A stretch of DNA of 29,606 nt from Cylindrobasidium torrendii FP15055 ss-10 (taxonomy: Eukaryota > Basidiomycota > Agaricomycetes > Agaricales > Physalacriaceae), in assembly GCA_000934385.1 (NCBI GenBank), contig KN880716.1:1-29606 (forward strand), in the 5' to 3' direction. Below are positions 9,201-20,200 of the stretch, in pieces. Positions within the stretch are counted from its first letter, which is position 1, and each line of letters opens with the position of its first letter. The translations under genes were made by a program, and so were the position numbers. The notes beneath the pieces are model-generated. The model had not been told where the DNA came from. It ran no database searches and was given only the letters and a program-made list of their open reading frames with translations.

Positions 9201-10718
9201 TGCTGATGCCGATGGCTGGTATGTACCTCTCGCTACAACTGTATTCCGCGAGGTCAATCTTTTGTTCTGCAGGTATCATACCAACACCAAATTTCTACCG
9301 CATCCGGCGAGATATGTGGCCATTCGAGGAGTCCAAGACGAGAAGTACTTGGTTATCGATGTAACCGGGGGACGATACAGGATTCTGGAGGAGATGGAAA
9401 TTGCCCGTGTGCTATTTGATATTTACGAGGGCGGTGTGGTATGTTGCTCATGTCTCCGATTACTGCAGAGGCTCAACAGCGATATTTGCTAGTTCTTGCA
9501 TCAAGGCCAGACATATGTCGTGCAGACCGTTCTGCATGCGGCTAAGCAGGCAAAGCTCGTCAAGACCGATGTGAATTGGATAACGAAGCCTAGGTAAGGC
9601 ATATTATTTTGTACTAAGGAAGTCGCTCATTTCTCGTAGGGATTATACGTGAGTCAATAAGTGGTAGAATACGATCTGCCATCGTGCTCACATTCGGCCA
9701 GGGATATCAATGCTTCGCAAACTCATCGAATCCGTGAGATACAGGGTTCGCGGGTATTGGCGTACTATGGATGTGAGTGCTACCAGCAACAGCGCAACTT
9801 GAGGTTTAATTTTCACGTAGTGGTTAACGTTAGCGTGCACGTCTTTGGTCAGTTCACAGTATATTCTACTTGATCGTCGTTTGACCCTTGTTATGTAGGC
9901 TTCTTCAAGATCAGGTAGATGCATTTGGCGATGCGTACTGCAGTCAACAAGAAACTGACAATGCTACAGGGACTTCAAAATTCTCGATGTCGTCGACATG
10001 GATAATGAGCCTTGGCAACAAGAGACAATGGGAATGTGGATAGACATACCTTTGGACGCAATTAAGCTCCTCAGATCAAAAGGGATAAAGCCAGCCGCCG
10101 CCATACATGGTGCTCAACATGCATATCTCAACCGGTTTGCCCTTGCGCCAGATATTCGAACGGAGTGCAAAGCCGAGGAGAAGGAAGTCACGAAGAAGAA
10201 CGAGTCGACCAGGAAGAGGCCTGCAAGGTATCAGAGCCAATCTGGCACTAGCTGCCGTGATGTGTTCTGACTATTTGGGTGTTAGATTGATATTTTGCGA
10301 CTTTGCCAGCCATGGCAGCGGTGCCTCCGCGAAGGCGTTCGATAGCGGTATGTCTGTACCATCGAGTATGGCTTCACGTTCTCATGGTTCTCAGTGAACG
10401 ACATCCTACACAAGGCCGTTGCGGCGGTGGAATCCTGTGATTGCGAATATGTTGAAGGGTGTGGACGTTGTAAGGAATGGCAACTTTGGACTTCGTCTTG
10501 GACTGATGCCATTCCCTCCAGGTATACAGAGTGGTCTTTGCAAAGAGAAGAACAAGGTTCTTTCGCGCAATGGTGCTCTTGTTGTGCTCAAATTCTGCCT
10601 TGGTCTACCAGTTAACCCTGATGATATCCCTGAGGAAGATGGTGACCTTGAGGGATGGGATACTATTGTCAATTCGACGACAGTACGTGCGATAGGCGAT
10701 GTACCAGTTGAACGTTGA
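6257..10718 (+). CDS. HRQ1: HRQ1, RecQ4-like 3'-5' DNA helicase (DUF1998-type)
   Basis: The model gives 1,071 aa, close to yeast Hrq1, in about 26 exons. Introns: 6444-6480, 6498-6545, 6641-6692, 6942-6986, 7074-7121, 7364-7417, 7654-7701, 7817-7863, 7902-7952, 8019-8066, 8114-8166, 8220-8264, 8631-8682, 8838-8889, 9056-9103, 9219-9272, 9439-9492, 9594-9639, 9649-9701, 9773-9820, 9848-9898, 9915-9969, 10228-10285, 10348-10394 and 10470-10521. Helicase motifs in order are STSTASGKS (Walker A, ~residue 340), DELHYY (motif II, ~450), SCSAT (motif III), TNALELGVDIG (V) and QSGRAGRR (VI, ~655). The C-terminal zinc-type cysteines (~996-1013) read CDC...GCGRC...C. In known fungi Hrq1 acts in interstrand-crosslink repair and telomere maintenance. 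The 37-nt first intron (acceptor cgag) is the weakest join but is needed to keep frame. Introns 6942-6986 and 7364-7417 are stop-free multiples of three and could be coding. Confidence 0.92.
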
Positions 10719-11328
10719 ATCTTGAACACATCTAAATTCTCCATGATTGGCTTCGACTGAATATATGAAGATTCAAGCTTCTGAAGATATGGACTCGAAG
10801 TTTGCAGTTAATTGAGGCACACCGCCCGGAGCCGGCCCGGCTTCTCCGGTTGATCGGGATGTTAAAGCATTGTTCTCCTCACTTCGACCATCGTCAGCAT
10901 AATTCCCGAGGACCAGTCTTGGGACACCGAAAATTCAAAATGATTCTCTAAAACACATTTCGCCAAGCCCATCGCAACGAGATTCCTAGAGAATGAAGGC
11001 CACACAACTCATCATCAGTGGACTACATATTGGCACCATTCAACGGTCTCCTGCTATGGCACTGCATTGGAATGTCCTCGCGTGGAAATAAGAAGGCACC
11101 TCCACCTGCCTCCATAATCAATCTTCGGTTTTCACCGGACTGACACCACCGACTGCTGCTAAGTCACCGCGGTCCAAGGCCTTCGAACACCATGCCCTCC
11201 GTCAGCGCTCGGAGTCTATGCCTCACGGGTACAGCCCCATAAACCAAGCTCATATATAAGTACTTGGTTTCGATGGGAAGTTTCAGTTTGGGAGTCATCC
11301 AAACGCAAGACCTTTCTATCACGTCGGA
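10719..11328. other. Intergenic between HRQ1 and gene E
   Basis: No gene was seen. The stretch holds the HRQ1 3' end and the promoter of gene E, including the TATA-like site in the next entry. A short GC-rich near-palindrome around 10829-10850 has no assignable role. Confidence 0.5.
11241..11270 (+). promoter_or_regulatory. TATA box inside an 8-bp inverted repeat, gene E promoter
   Basis: TATATAA at 11253-11259 is 70 nt upstream of the gene E start. It sits centrally in a perfect inverted repeat, aaaccaag at 11241-11248 and cttggttt at 11263-11270. The TATA role is likely; the role of the arms is unknown. Confidence 0.45.
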
Positions 11329-12482
11329 ATGCTGGCGCTACTAACCATTCGCCTTCTGGCCTTGGTCTCCTACGCGCGCGCACAGTCAGCACACTGTACT
11401 CGCTCAGAGTATGACTGGGTCGGTCGTTGCATGTCTCAAAGGCTTTCAAGCTAACATTCATGCTAATATAAGGCCAAAAACTCGAAAGACCAAGACCCAT
11501 GCGCCATTGGCATTGCCATAGGGCTGGTGTGCGACTCTAGTGAGGACTTGAATGTCTCCGTTATAACATGAAGACTGAATTCAAGTGCTCCAGACTTTGA
11601 CATAGTACCAATTCCGCCCAACAGTCCTTCATCTTATGGTTATGGTGGTCTTGAACCCACAGGGACGAGTGATTGTATATGCAACAAGAACTACTACTGG
11701 CTTATCTCTCTTTGCGCAAAGTGTCAGGGATTCGACGGGACTCCTCCGTACGTTCTTTTTGTCTCGTGCATAGCTCATGTTCTCATATTGGGGCGCAGCT
11801 GGACTCGCTGGAACGGCAACTGCACAACGACCAGCGACACATTCGAGCACGATGTCCCAGACGATACCGCCATCCCGCACTACGCATACTTGCCCTTGAC
11901 GAGCTCAAGTGGGATTGACATTCCCGCTGCGCAAAACGACAATGGTACGTCTAAGCGCCTCTGGGCGACTACGGCCATCATGGAGCATATGCATGCCATT
12001 GTTGGGCTAACGCGATATATGTAGGTCCTGAAACTAATGCAAGCACCACACCGGGCGCTTCGAGTACCAGTGCTTCGTCGACTCCGACCAACTCATCGAG
12101 CGGTGATAGTGGCGGTGGCAGGAGCCATGCCGGTGCCATCGCCGGTGGTGTTGTTGGAGGCGTCGCTGGACTTGCCATCGTCGGCGGTGCTATCGCCTAC
12201 TTCCTCATACGCAGGAGGAGGCGCGCCAGAGAGGAGTTGAACGCGCCGATATTGGATGTCGATGAACCTGAAGTGGTGGAACATAAGCCCAACTCTGCAA
12301 TGTCCCCAGCCGCGAGCTCGCCGGAACCTATGCGGTTATATGTGCGTTGTAAAAGTTGTGTCCACTTGGATGGATATCTCATGCGTCTGTAGAATCCAGA
12401 TGACCCCACGACGTTTCCTCCGCCAGTGTCGTCTCAAGCACCGACTTCCCGCAGGGCTGGTACCCCCGTGCCAGAGCTATAG
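11329..12482 (+). CDS. Gene E: type I membrane protein with Cys-rich ectodomain and Ser/Thr stem
   Basis: The model is join(11329..11418, 11473..11539, 11594..11747, 11799..11944, 12025..12341, 12393..12482) and encodes 287 aa. The first exon is a signal peptide (MLALLTIRLLALVSYARAQ). The mature ectodomain has eight cysteines (HCTR, DPCA, LVCD, CIC, CAKC, NGNC), enough for four disulfides. It reads as in agaric membrane proteins with an NYYWLISLCAKCQG core and a W..W..NC motif. A Ser/Thr/Gly-rich, probably O-glycosylated stem leads to one transmembrane helix (GAIAGGVVGGVAGLAIVGGA, then YFLIRRRRR as stop-transfer). The cytoplasmic tail of about 80 residues is Pro-rich. The architecture resembles fungal cell-wall or surface sensors of the Mid2/SKG6 type, but no ligand or pathway can be read off. 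It converges with gene F, 129 nt apart. Confidence 0.8.
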
Positions 12483-12611
12483 CATGGCCATCATCTTGAT
12501 TCTTGAATACACGAATCACGCATTGTTGGGCTTCCATTTTGTCGAACCTGATATGCCCCATTCCCAAGATAATAATACAAATATACATGCGTATGAAATT
12601 GAGCGCACGGT

Positions 12612-14041
12612 TCACGGCGAGGGGAACGCAGCCTGTCTCCATCGACGGTCTCGCTGTCAAGCAGTCAGTGAATGCGGACGTGAGAATGAAGACAGGCCAT
12701 ACCTCACAAATAACTAAAATGCCTAGCGCGACCAATCGTGGACAGTGTGATTCCAGATGCTTTCGCATGGTCATACAAGCCGCCGTTCCAGGTGGCTGTA
12801 CCGGGACCAAGTTCACTGTAATCTTCTGCAACTCAGCAAAGCGTCGTCTATCAGCTAGAAGTTCGTCCAACCGCATCCATACCATGGCTTCAGTAAACAC
12901 GGGGTCGACCTCGACGATGAATAGGATGTTGATGGTCTTCAACCGGAAGGGCCGATTGTCCGGGGGATCAAGCGTCCAGTTCCAGAACTGCATGATGTGA
13001 AGGGAGTCTCCTCCAAAGATTGTCCAGCCTAAGTGCTGCAATTCGAATAGAGGAAGGTGAGGTGAACTTGCTTCGGGAGTTTCTGGAGAGATGTAAGCGC
13101 ACAAGCCATGGCCAGGAGGGAGATTGCGTACCCTGGAGTTTACCGCCTTGAAAGACGTGATAGGTGATGAAGAGTGTGTGCAGCAGGGGTGATGCATCGA
13201 GCAGCTGCTGCAAAAGGTGCAGGTACATAACGCCTCGCCCAAGGTCGGTCGTGATGGGCCCCGTCTCTGTATGCAAGGCATGGCTCAACGGAAGACTAAG
13301 CTGTTCCAACGAGGATGAATCGAGCCTGACCAAAGAAAAGGATGTTGTGAGGTCCGAGTTCATGTGGTGAAGGACGCGGGGCGTCTTTATGATTGGTAGT
13401 GGCTCTGGAATGCCATGGAGATCTAGGGCAGACATCTCCCCGAGGTATTCAACGACTAGGCAATCCAAATTTGGGAACGCTGCGATGAAGTCTCGTTGTT
13501 CTTCTGTGGTCAAGAAAGCTGAGCTGCATAGAATGAGGGTTCGGATTTGGTCCTGCCGGGGCTGCATCCATTCCAAAGCTTTGCTTGTATCATCGATGCG
13601 GAGGTCGGATAGGACAATGGTTTCCAAGTTGACAGTGGACTTGAGAAGCTCCCGAAGAGCGGCAATATCTACATGCCACGAAATATCGGTGCTTCCATTG
13701 CCGTCGAGTCTGAGGGTACCAATATGCGTGCGTATGTCGGAGGATAGCAGATTAAGGGTGGATACAGTCTTCTTTGTATTCCTGCTTCTGAAAGTTGGTG
13801 CTGGCGTATCCAGCTTGACGTTCCGGAAGCGGTGCTTTCGAATAGGGTGGATGAATTGGCGCCCGGTCAAGGATAGTGCTCGAAGTGTGGTTTCATCGTC
13901 CAAAAATTCGTCGACCAAGCGTTCTAGAAGTTCAATGGGAAGGCTCATAAGTAATCTGGCGAAGATGCTGGTATGAAAGGGACCGTGATCGGCCATCACA
14001 ACGCGATCGGAGGCGCGGGGTTGGACAAGAAGAGTTTCCAA
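12612..14041 (-). CDS. Gene F: F-box-like protein
   Basis: The model is complement(join(12612..12653, 12703..13082, 13132..14041)) and encodes 443 aa. Near the N-terminus, LPIELLERLVDEFLDDETTLRALSL followed by RQFIHPIRKHRFRNVKL is the pattern of the large agaric F-box-like family. Leu-rich irregular repeats follow. Intron 1 (49 nt, donor gtacgc, acceptor ctccag) joins GKLQ to ETPEASSPHLPLFELQ. A donor 12 nt upstream is an in-frame alternative. Intron 2 (49 nt, gtatgg to gacag) gives the short end RDRRWRQAAFPSP; without it the frame would run on to 12379 into the 3' end of gene E. The start may be Met16 or Met32, since the F-box begins only at about residue 34. It is divergent from MLH1 across 168 bp. 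Confidence 0.8.
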
Positions 14042-14209
14042 AGTGATATTGCGAATAAAACTGTGTAATACAAGCCTTATGATAATTATTTCAGAGATAC
14101 TTCATACGCTCGAAAGAACTAGAATCCACCTTCTTGAGACTCGGTCCGTTATCCCGACATTATCAATGCAGCTCGATCGCGACGCGACACGCGCCTGTAT
14201 CACTCTGTT
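14042..14209. promoter_or_regulatory. 168-bp divergent promoter of gene F and MLH1
   Basis: Start codons of gene F (leftward) and MLH1 (rightward) are 168 nt apart, so regulatory elements must be shared or interleaved. Two ACGCG cores, at 14182-14186 and 14189-14193, are 17-28 nt upstream of the MLH1 ATG. They resemble the MBF-bound boxes of repair genes in yeasts. Confidence 0.5.
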
Positions 14210-16976
14210 ATGGACGACCACGAAGACCGTGCACCCAAACCGATTCGCCGCTTACAAGAGAATCTCATTAATCGAATTGCTGCAGGCGAAGTAGAACTGC
14301 ATTACTAGAATATAAAGTTATTCTTACGCGCGAGTTAGGTCATTCACCGACCTGCCTCCGCCCTCAAGGAGCTTATCGAGAATTCACTGGACGCCGGCTC
14401 AACCTCGATACGGATCACCGTAAAAGACGGAGGACTGAAGCTGCTGCAACTTCAAGACAATGGCTGCGGTATTCGAGTATGCTATATGCGCTGTTGTTGG
14501 CCATGTCGCTCACGCGTCTGAAGAAAGCGGACCTTCCAATTTTGGCGGAAAGGTTTACGACTTCGAAATTGCAACAATTCTCAGACTTGTCCAAGATATC
14601 CACCTACGGCTTTCGCGGAGAGGCGCTTGCATCCATGTCCTACGTTTCCCATTTGAGTGTTGTCACAAAGACACAGACAGACCCATGCGCCTGGAAGTAG
14701 GTGCGCCATCAAATCTGCCCCCATAATTATCTCATATTCCAAGGGCATTCTATGCGTACGGGAAACTTATGGAAGGCGCGCCTGGACAAACTGTGGACCC
14801 TAAAGCGTGTGCTGGAAACGATGGGACTATCATTACGGTAATAGCTTCAACACCGTATCTGCCAACTGCTCAATGTCGCCAGATTGAAGACCTTTTCTAT
14901 AATACACCGACGCGTTTATCTGCCCTGCGAAGCACTTCAGAGGAATACAACCGCATTCTCGACGTCGTCACAAAGTACGCAGTCCATAATCCAACAGTAG
15001 CGTTTACCTGCAAGAAGGTACCATCTCGCGAATGCCTCCAGTCTTCATCTCATACTTCTCAGGTTGGAAGTACCTCCCCAGAACTAACGACACCTTCCAC
15101 CAATACACCAGTGAACACGATTAGAATGTTGTATGGGCACACACTGGCCAGGGAGATGTTGTCGAGCAGCGTGACTTGCGACGCCAGCGTTCCTCAGTCC
15201 GAATCCTGGAAGGCCGAGATCCATTTCTCGAGTGCAAACTATCAGGGAAAGAAGACAATCTTCTTACTCTTCATCAACCGTGCGCACCCCTCATCCTCTA
15301 CTTTCATATGGGTTAACAGTCGAGCAGATCGCCTTGTCGAATCGAGCCGCCTCAAGCGTGCCCTTGAGAACGTGTATACCGGTATACTACCAAAGGGCAC
15401 ATCCCCTTTCATTTACTTGAAGTACATACCTCTTGTTGAGATCCTTCCCAGTCAACTGATTGAATCACACAGCCTACAAATCGACCCCCGCGCAGTGGAC
15501 GTGAATGTCCATCCTACGAAGAAAGAGGTTCACTTTTTGAACGAAGAGGGCATCATTGAGAAGGTTGCTGACTCCCTCACCGATGCCCTTGCTGCCAAGG
15601 GCGAATCGAGAGTTTTCCAAACACAAGTAAGGCGTCGATACAGCGTCGACCCCATGCTGACCCCGGATAGACTCTTTTAACCGCTGGAGGAGACAGTGGT
15701 CGATTCATCTCAAAGAAGAGGAAATCCCGGGACGAGGACATGTCTGAAGGCGAAGATGGCGAGGAGGGAGAAGAACTGGCCGCTGCGTCCACCCGCATGT
15801 ATTCCAATGCGCATGTTGTGGCTCCCCGCTGAGGCCTTATAGAGACGGACCCGAAGAAGAAGGTCTCCTCACACCTCAAAGTGCGCACCTCGACGCAAGA
15901 CAGAACACTGGATTCCATGTTTCCTGTCACGCACTCCAGTCAAATAGGGAGCTCTTCGAGTGATCTGGGTGCCCCTCCCAAGGTGGACGGCCCGCGGGAC
16001 GTACATGAATCGCAATGCTTGTTGCACTCTGTTTTGTCTCTTCGCGCGCTGGTGTGCACGGAGAAACACGAATGTAGGTATACTCTCTTCTTCACTCTGA
16101 CGAATGAAAGCCTTACTTAGCCTCACCAGTGTTGACCGAAATAATCGAGAAGCATACATTCGTGGGCATCGTCGACTTGAACCGATGTCTCTCGCTCATC
16201 CAACATTCCACCAACCTTTATCTGGTGAACCATGCATCACTAGCGTCAGTCAGATAGAATTCCTCGTGCTCATGGCGCTGATGTCCCTCACAGTGAAGAA
16301 CTATTCTACCAACTTGGTCTCCGCCAATTCGGCAACATGAGCAAGCTTAAGCTCGATCCACCCCCGCCTCTTCGTACACTCGTCAAAATCGCTGTGGAAG
16401 CAGAGGACATTCCCGCGGACGCTCCACTCCCCAAGCCCCAAATCGTCGACGTGAGTAACTTGTGGTTCACTCATGAATGCCCGAATGCCTGACAGTCAGC
16501 AGCGAATAGTCGACATCCTCATGGCCCGCCGAGAAATGCTGTCCGAGTACTTCTCGTTCAACATCTCAGAGGACGGCCTCCTCCAATCCCTCCCTCTCAT
16601 TCTCCGCGACTATACCCCCAACCTCGACAAGATCCCAGAATTCCTCATGCGACTCGGTCCACAGGTCAATTCTCCTCATTCTCTCTCTCCCATCGTCGAG
16701 GCTTACAAGGCACAGGTGAACTGGACATCAGAATCCGAATGCTTCCAAACTTTCCTGCGCGAACTGGCATACTTCTACGTCCCAGGACCTGCGCCATGTG
16801 CACCGTATGAAGCTGAAGACAATCAACAGCAGGAGAAAGCCGAGCGCTGGCAGATCCAACATGTCGTCTTCCCGGCTATGCGCCGATATCTTACTGCACC
16901 CAAGGCCCTCCTCGACGCTGATGTGGTCCAAGTCGCTAGTTTGCCTGAACTGTACAAGGTCTTTGAGCGTTGTTGA
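14210..16976 (+). CDS. MLH1: MLH1, MutL-type DNA mismatch-repair ATPase
   Basis: The model gives 713 aa. Introns: 14291-14338, 14477-14523, 14697-14743, 14838-14882, 15018-15062, 15280-15327, 15422-15472, 15627-15670, 15818-15862 (least certain), 16074-16129, 16245-16293, 16451-16499 and 16665-16715. The GHKL ATPase motifs are present: [11 protein letters not shown] (~39-48), DNGCGIRKADL (~67-77), ERFTTSKL and YGFRGEAL (~101-108). The transducer domain has [16 protein letters not shown] Lys/Glu-rich linker leads to [17 protein letters not shown] and the C-terminal dimerisation domain ([27 protein letters not shown]). The protein ends in FERC; in yeast this terminal Cys contributes to the Pms1 endonuclease site. 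In known eukaryotes it acts with PMS partners after MutS recognition. A TGA at 15830-15832 lies in frame and must be spliced out. Confidence 0.93.
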
Positions 16977-17079
16977 TCTGTTAGTCGAATGCTTGACTAT
17001 GTAGTGATTTCGAGCCATTTACTACGCAATCGTACATGTTGTACCATGAATAGAAAGTCTAATTGTGAGATGTCAATAC

Positions 17080-17085
17080 AATAAA
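17080..17085 (+). terminator. Candidate polyadenylation signal of MLH1
   Basis: AATAAA lies 104 nt downstream of the MLH1 stop codon. A second AATAAA is at 17219-17224, just before the 3' end of the convergent gene H. Confidence 0.4.
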
Positions 17086-17256
17086 AATCCATGCAAAGCG
17101 GGCGTATAAAAGGTGTTCTAGAGGCTCCAAAACTAGATAAGAGGGTCCCTACGTACATTATCAGGGAATGTTACATGTATGTAGGCCATGGTATCGAAAT
17201 CGAAAGTATTTAACGTACAATAAATATACACGAGGAATTATAGCAACTGGAATAAC

Positions 17257-20200
17257 TCAACGGAAACGGAGTTGCATTCGCGAATTAAGTGGGGGTGAGT
17301 AAAGAGACGGAGAGTCAAAGATGAACGCATCCTCTGAGTCGCTGAAAGAAGAGTCGTCCGAATCCGAGTCCACCTCGTTGTTGTTGCCCGAACCGACACG
17401 GAAGACGTCGACAAAGGGGGTTGCAGGCACGTCGGAGACTGGATCAGAAGCAGTGGATTTCGCCAATATGGCAGCAACGCGCGCTTCTAACCGATGGTTT
17501 GGCATGTGCATGGGCGAGGGCTTCACAGGCTCATCCTGGAAGAACATCGTAAGGTCATGCAAGTTTTGGACCAATCCACCCAAATCCTCCGTTTGCCTTT
17601 TTGTCCCAAGAACCTCCTCAACCTCCTCCGGCTGGAACTCCACCCTCGATGGTCTCGACGGCATGGACAACGTATCGAACACCGCCATCATATTTGACCT
17701 ACAAGTCTCCCTCAACTTGTCCGCTTGCACAACACACCACCCCGATTCGTCGGGAACGCCGAATACGATGGCGCCCGTGCCCTCTTTGGCGGTATTTTTG
17801 ACATGCATACTCATCCGTAAAACGTGTTTCGCCGCCAGGCCACCCGACATGACCATCGGCTCCTCCAAGACATCCAGCGCTTCCGTAGCCAAGTCTGTCT
17901 CCAATAGCCTCAACAGCGGCATCAACATCTCTGACCCAATCCGCTCCGCCGAACTCCTTGTCTGTTGGAATAACACCTTGAGGATCTGCATTGCTTGCAC
18001 CCGTAGCCACCGCTCGCGGTTCAAGACCAGACCCAACAGGAGCGTAACAGTATGTGTCCAGTAGGAAGCACAGTAGTGTTCGCGTAGACTCGACACCGAC
18101 TGCCGCAGGAAGTCATCCCTCGTTCTGAAATGCCCCTTTGCGAAAGAATTCATGATCCTTTGGATGCTCATCCGCTTCTCCTGCTTCGCCAACTCAGCAA
18201 TACGCTCCGCCAGCGCGGACAAATCTGGGTCGATGTTCGCCTTGTCTATCATGGCATGAAGGAACCATGGCAGACCAGCGATGTACAGATCTCGTAATCG
18301 GCCCTCCGTGGGATCAATGAGTGTACCGTCGTGGAATTGAGCAAGTCGTCCCAATATTTTGAGGGTCTGGGTTGAGGTGACTGAAGACCGAAGACCAGTG
18401 AGAAGTGCGGGTTGAAGACACGCGGGACCGCTCCAATCCTTGGGCTTCTGGTTAATGAGGAGAGCGATGATGGCAGGATCGTCCATGGCAAGGCGTCCGA
18501 GAAGGGTGTCAACTATAGAGAGCGTTTGATCAAACTCTGCTTCGACAGTCGTTGACAGAGCCGCGCAGGCACTCCAGAACATTTGGGGCAATAGCGACGC
18601 ATCCAAGTTCTCATGTGCGGCCAAGGTGTCCAATGTCAGGAGGATCTCGGACGAGAAAGCTCGCATTCCCTCTTCTGGAGCAGATATTGAGGTTGACAGT
18701 CGGCCAAGGAGGTTCGCCAAATCGGCCTTGACAATCCGGGGCATCAGTCCTCGGAAAGTCTGCAGCGAGCGGAATGCGAGATGTCGCAGGGAGCACTGTG
18801 TACTCCACGTCAAGGCTAATGACCCCCAAGCCTCCCTCAAACCTGGACACAACGGCTGCAGCAACTCGATTGTTGACTTGCACATCCATTGTACTTTGGG
18901 CGCGCACTCCTCTGATGTCTCATCCTCACTCCAATACCACATTTCCGCCTGGGTCTCCATCTTCGAGATGGCGGCCTTCACGACCATTCGACTAGGCTGG
19001 TCCGGAAGCTCCTCGTATCCTGGCACCCAAGATCGAATGATGTGGAAAAGCATATCCTGTGCGCGTTGGCGAATGTACGGCGTCCGACTATCAAGATGGA
19101 TGAAAACAATGTGAAGAAGCGTGGGTAGACGGTCCTTGTGCTCCCAGTAGCGCTGCAATGCCACATCGGCCAGGAAGAGCCACGCGAACTGTGCATTGCC
19201 CAAGCTCATCCTCGGTTTGTTGTCCTCAAACAAGGTACAGAGGTCTTCCCAGAGCTCTAGCTCCAATGTGTTGGGGAATGCCATCTTGTGCTGGATGTCG
19301 GGAATGATGCGTTGCGGAGTCATCACGTCGCAGAGCTCGCGGAACATAGTGTTGGCAATTGGTGTTTGAGCGAAGGATGCGACGACGTTGGAAGAGCAAG
19401 TTATGAAGCCTATGCTGGACACTTTCGGCGACTGCTCCATGAGAAATCGGACCGTGGCGTGGTAGTTAGCCTCGTGTGGGGATGCGACAAGCTTGCTCCA
19501 GATGGCGCGTATTTGGTCGGGATGAGCTTGGCCATAGCGCGAAGTGAGGGTCAACAATCGCATTAGGGCGGCCTCTGCGTTGGGAGCGAAGCCTGACCGG
19601 TCATCCGGCATCAAAGTGATATTGGGCACCCAGAACTCGAGACTTTGGAGGAGAAGCATCACCTGGCCCGACGTAGAAGGGTTGGCGATAGCTGGTAGCC
19701 ACGTCGCCATTTGCGCGAGCATATTGAACGCCTCCGCGGGATATGCTCCAGCCAAGAATTCCGCAACTAAGGCGTGTCCAAGAACGTATGTAGCAGACGC
19801 CGTACTCTCCACCATTGCTTCAATATCGGCCATATGAAGCATGCCAGTCTTCCGCTGGTGAACAACCTCGAGTGTAATGAACGCGTTGCGCCGAATGTCC
19901 TTGCGAGCGTGTCCAAGGTTCCAGAGGCCAAGAGCAACAAGCTGGGCAAATGTGAAGCCATGGTTATCACTTTCCTCGACAAGCCGTGTGACAACATCAA
20001 ACACTCGACTCTGGCCTAGCTCCCCTGACGTTGAGTGTACAAGTGATCGCTGCATGACACCGTCAAGTAACTCTGTGTCTGCTGCGCCCACGAGCAACAT
20101 CTTCAATGCGCGCCTGGGAATGGAATGGTCAACATCTGCTGCAGCCCAATGAGCTATATACATACCGTCCCCGTTCCTGCGACGGTTCATGCTCGGAGGA

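Noticed and set aside
10829..10850. GC-rich near-palindrome downstream of HRQ1
   Set aside because: It is short and imperfect with no U-tract or conserved context. Fungal terminators do not depend on such hairpins.
11216..11500. 94-aa minus-strand frame over the start of gene E
   Set aside because: It is antisense to the signal-peptide exon, with no splice or domain support.
12379..12611. C-terminal extension of F-box gene F into the 3' end of gene E
   Set aside because: A clean 49-nt intron (12654-12702) leads to an earlier stop at 12612, and the extension reads antisense to the coding exon of gene E.
15830..15832. MLH1 TGA as a selenocysteine codon or proof of a pseudogene
   Set aside because: Fungi generally lack selenocysteine insertion, all other MLH1 motifs are intact, and frame-preserving introns that remove the TGA exist.
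17321..18064. 247-aa plus-strand frame inside gene H
   Set aside because: It is a shadow of the Furry homologue's last exon, which has clear family similarity on the minus strand.
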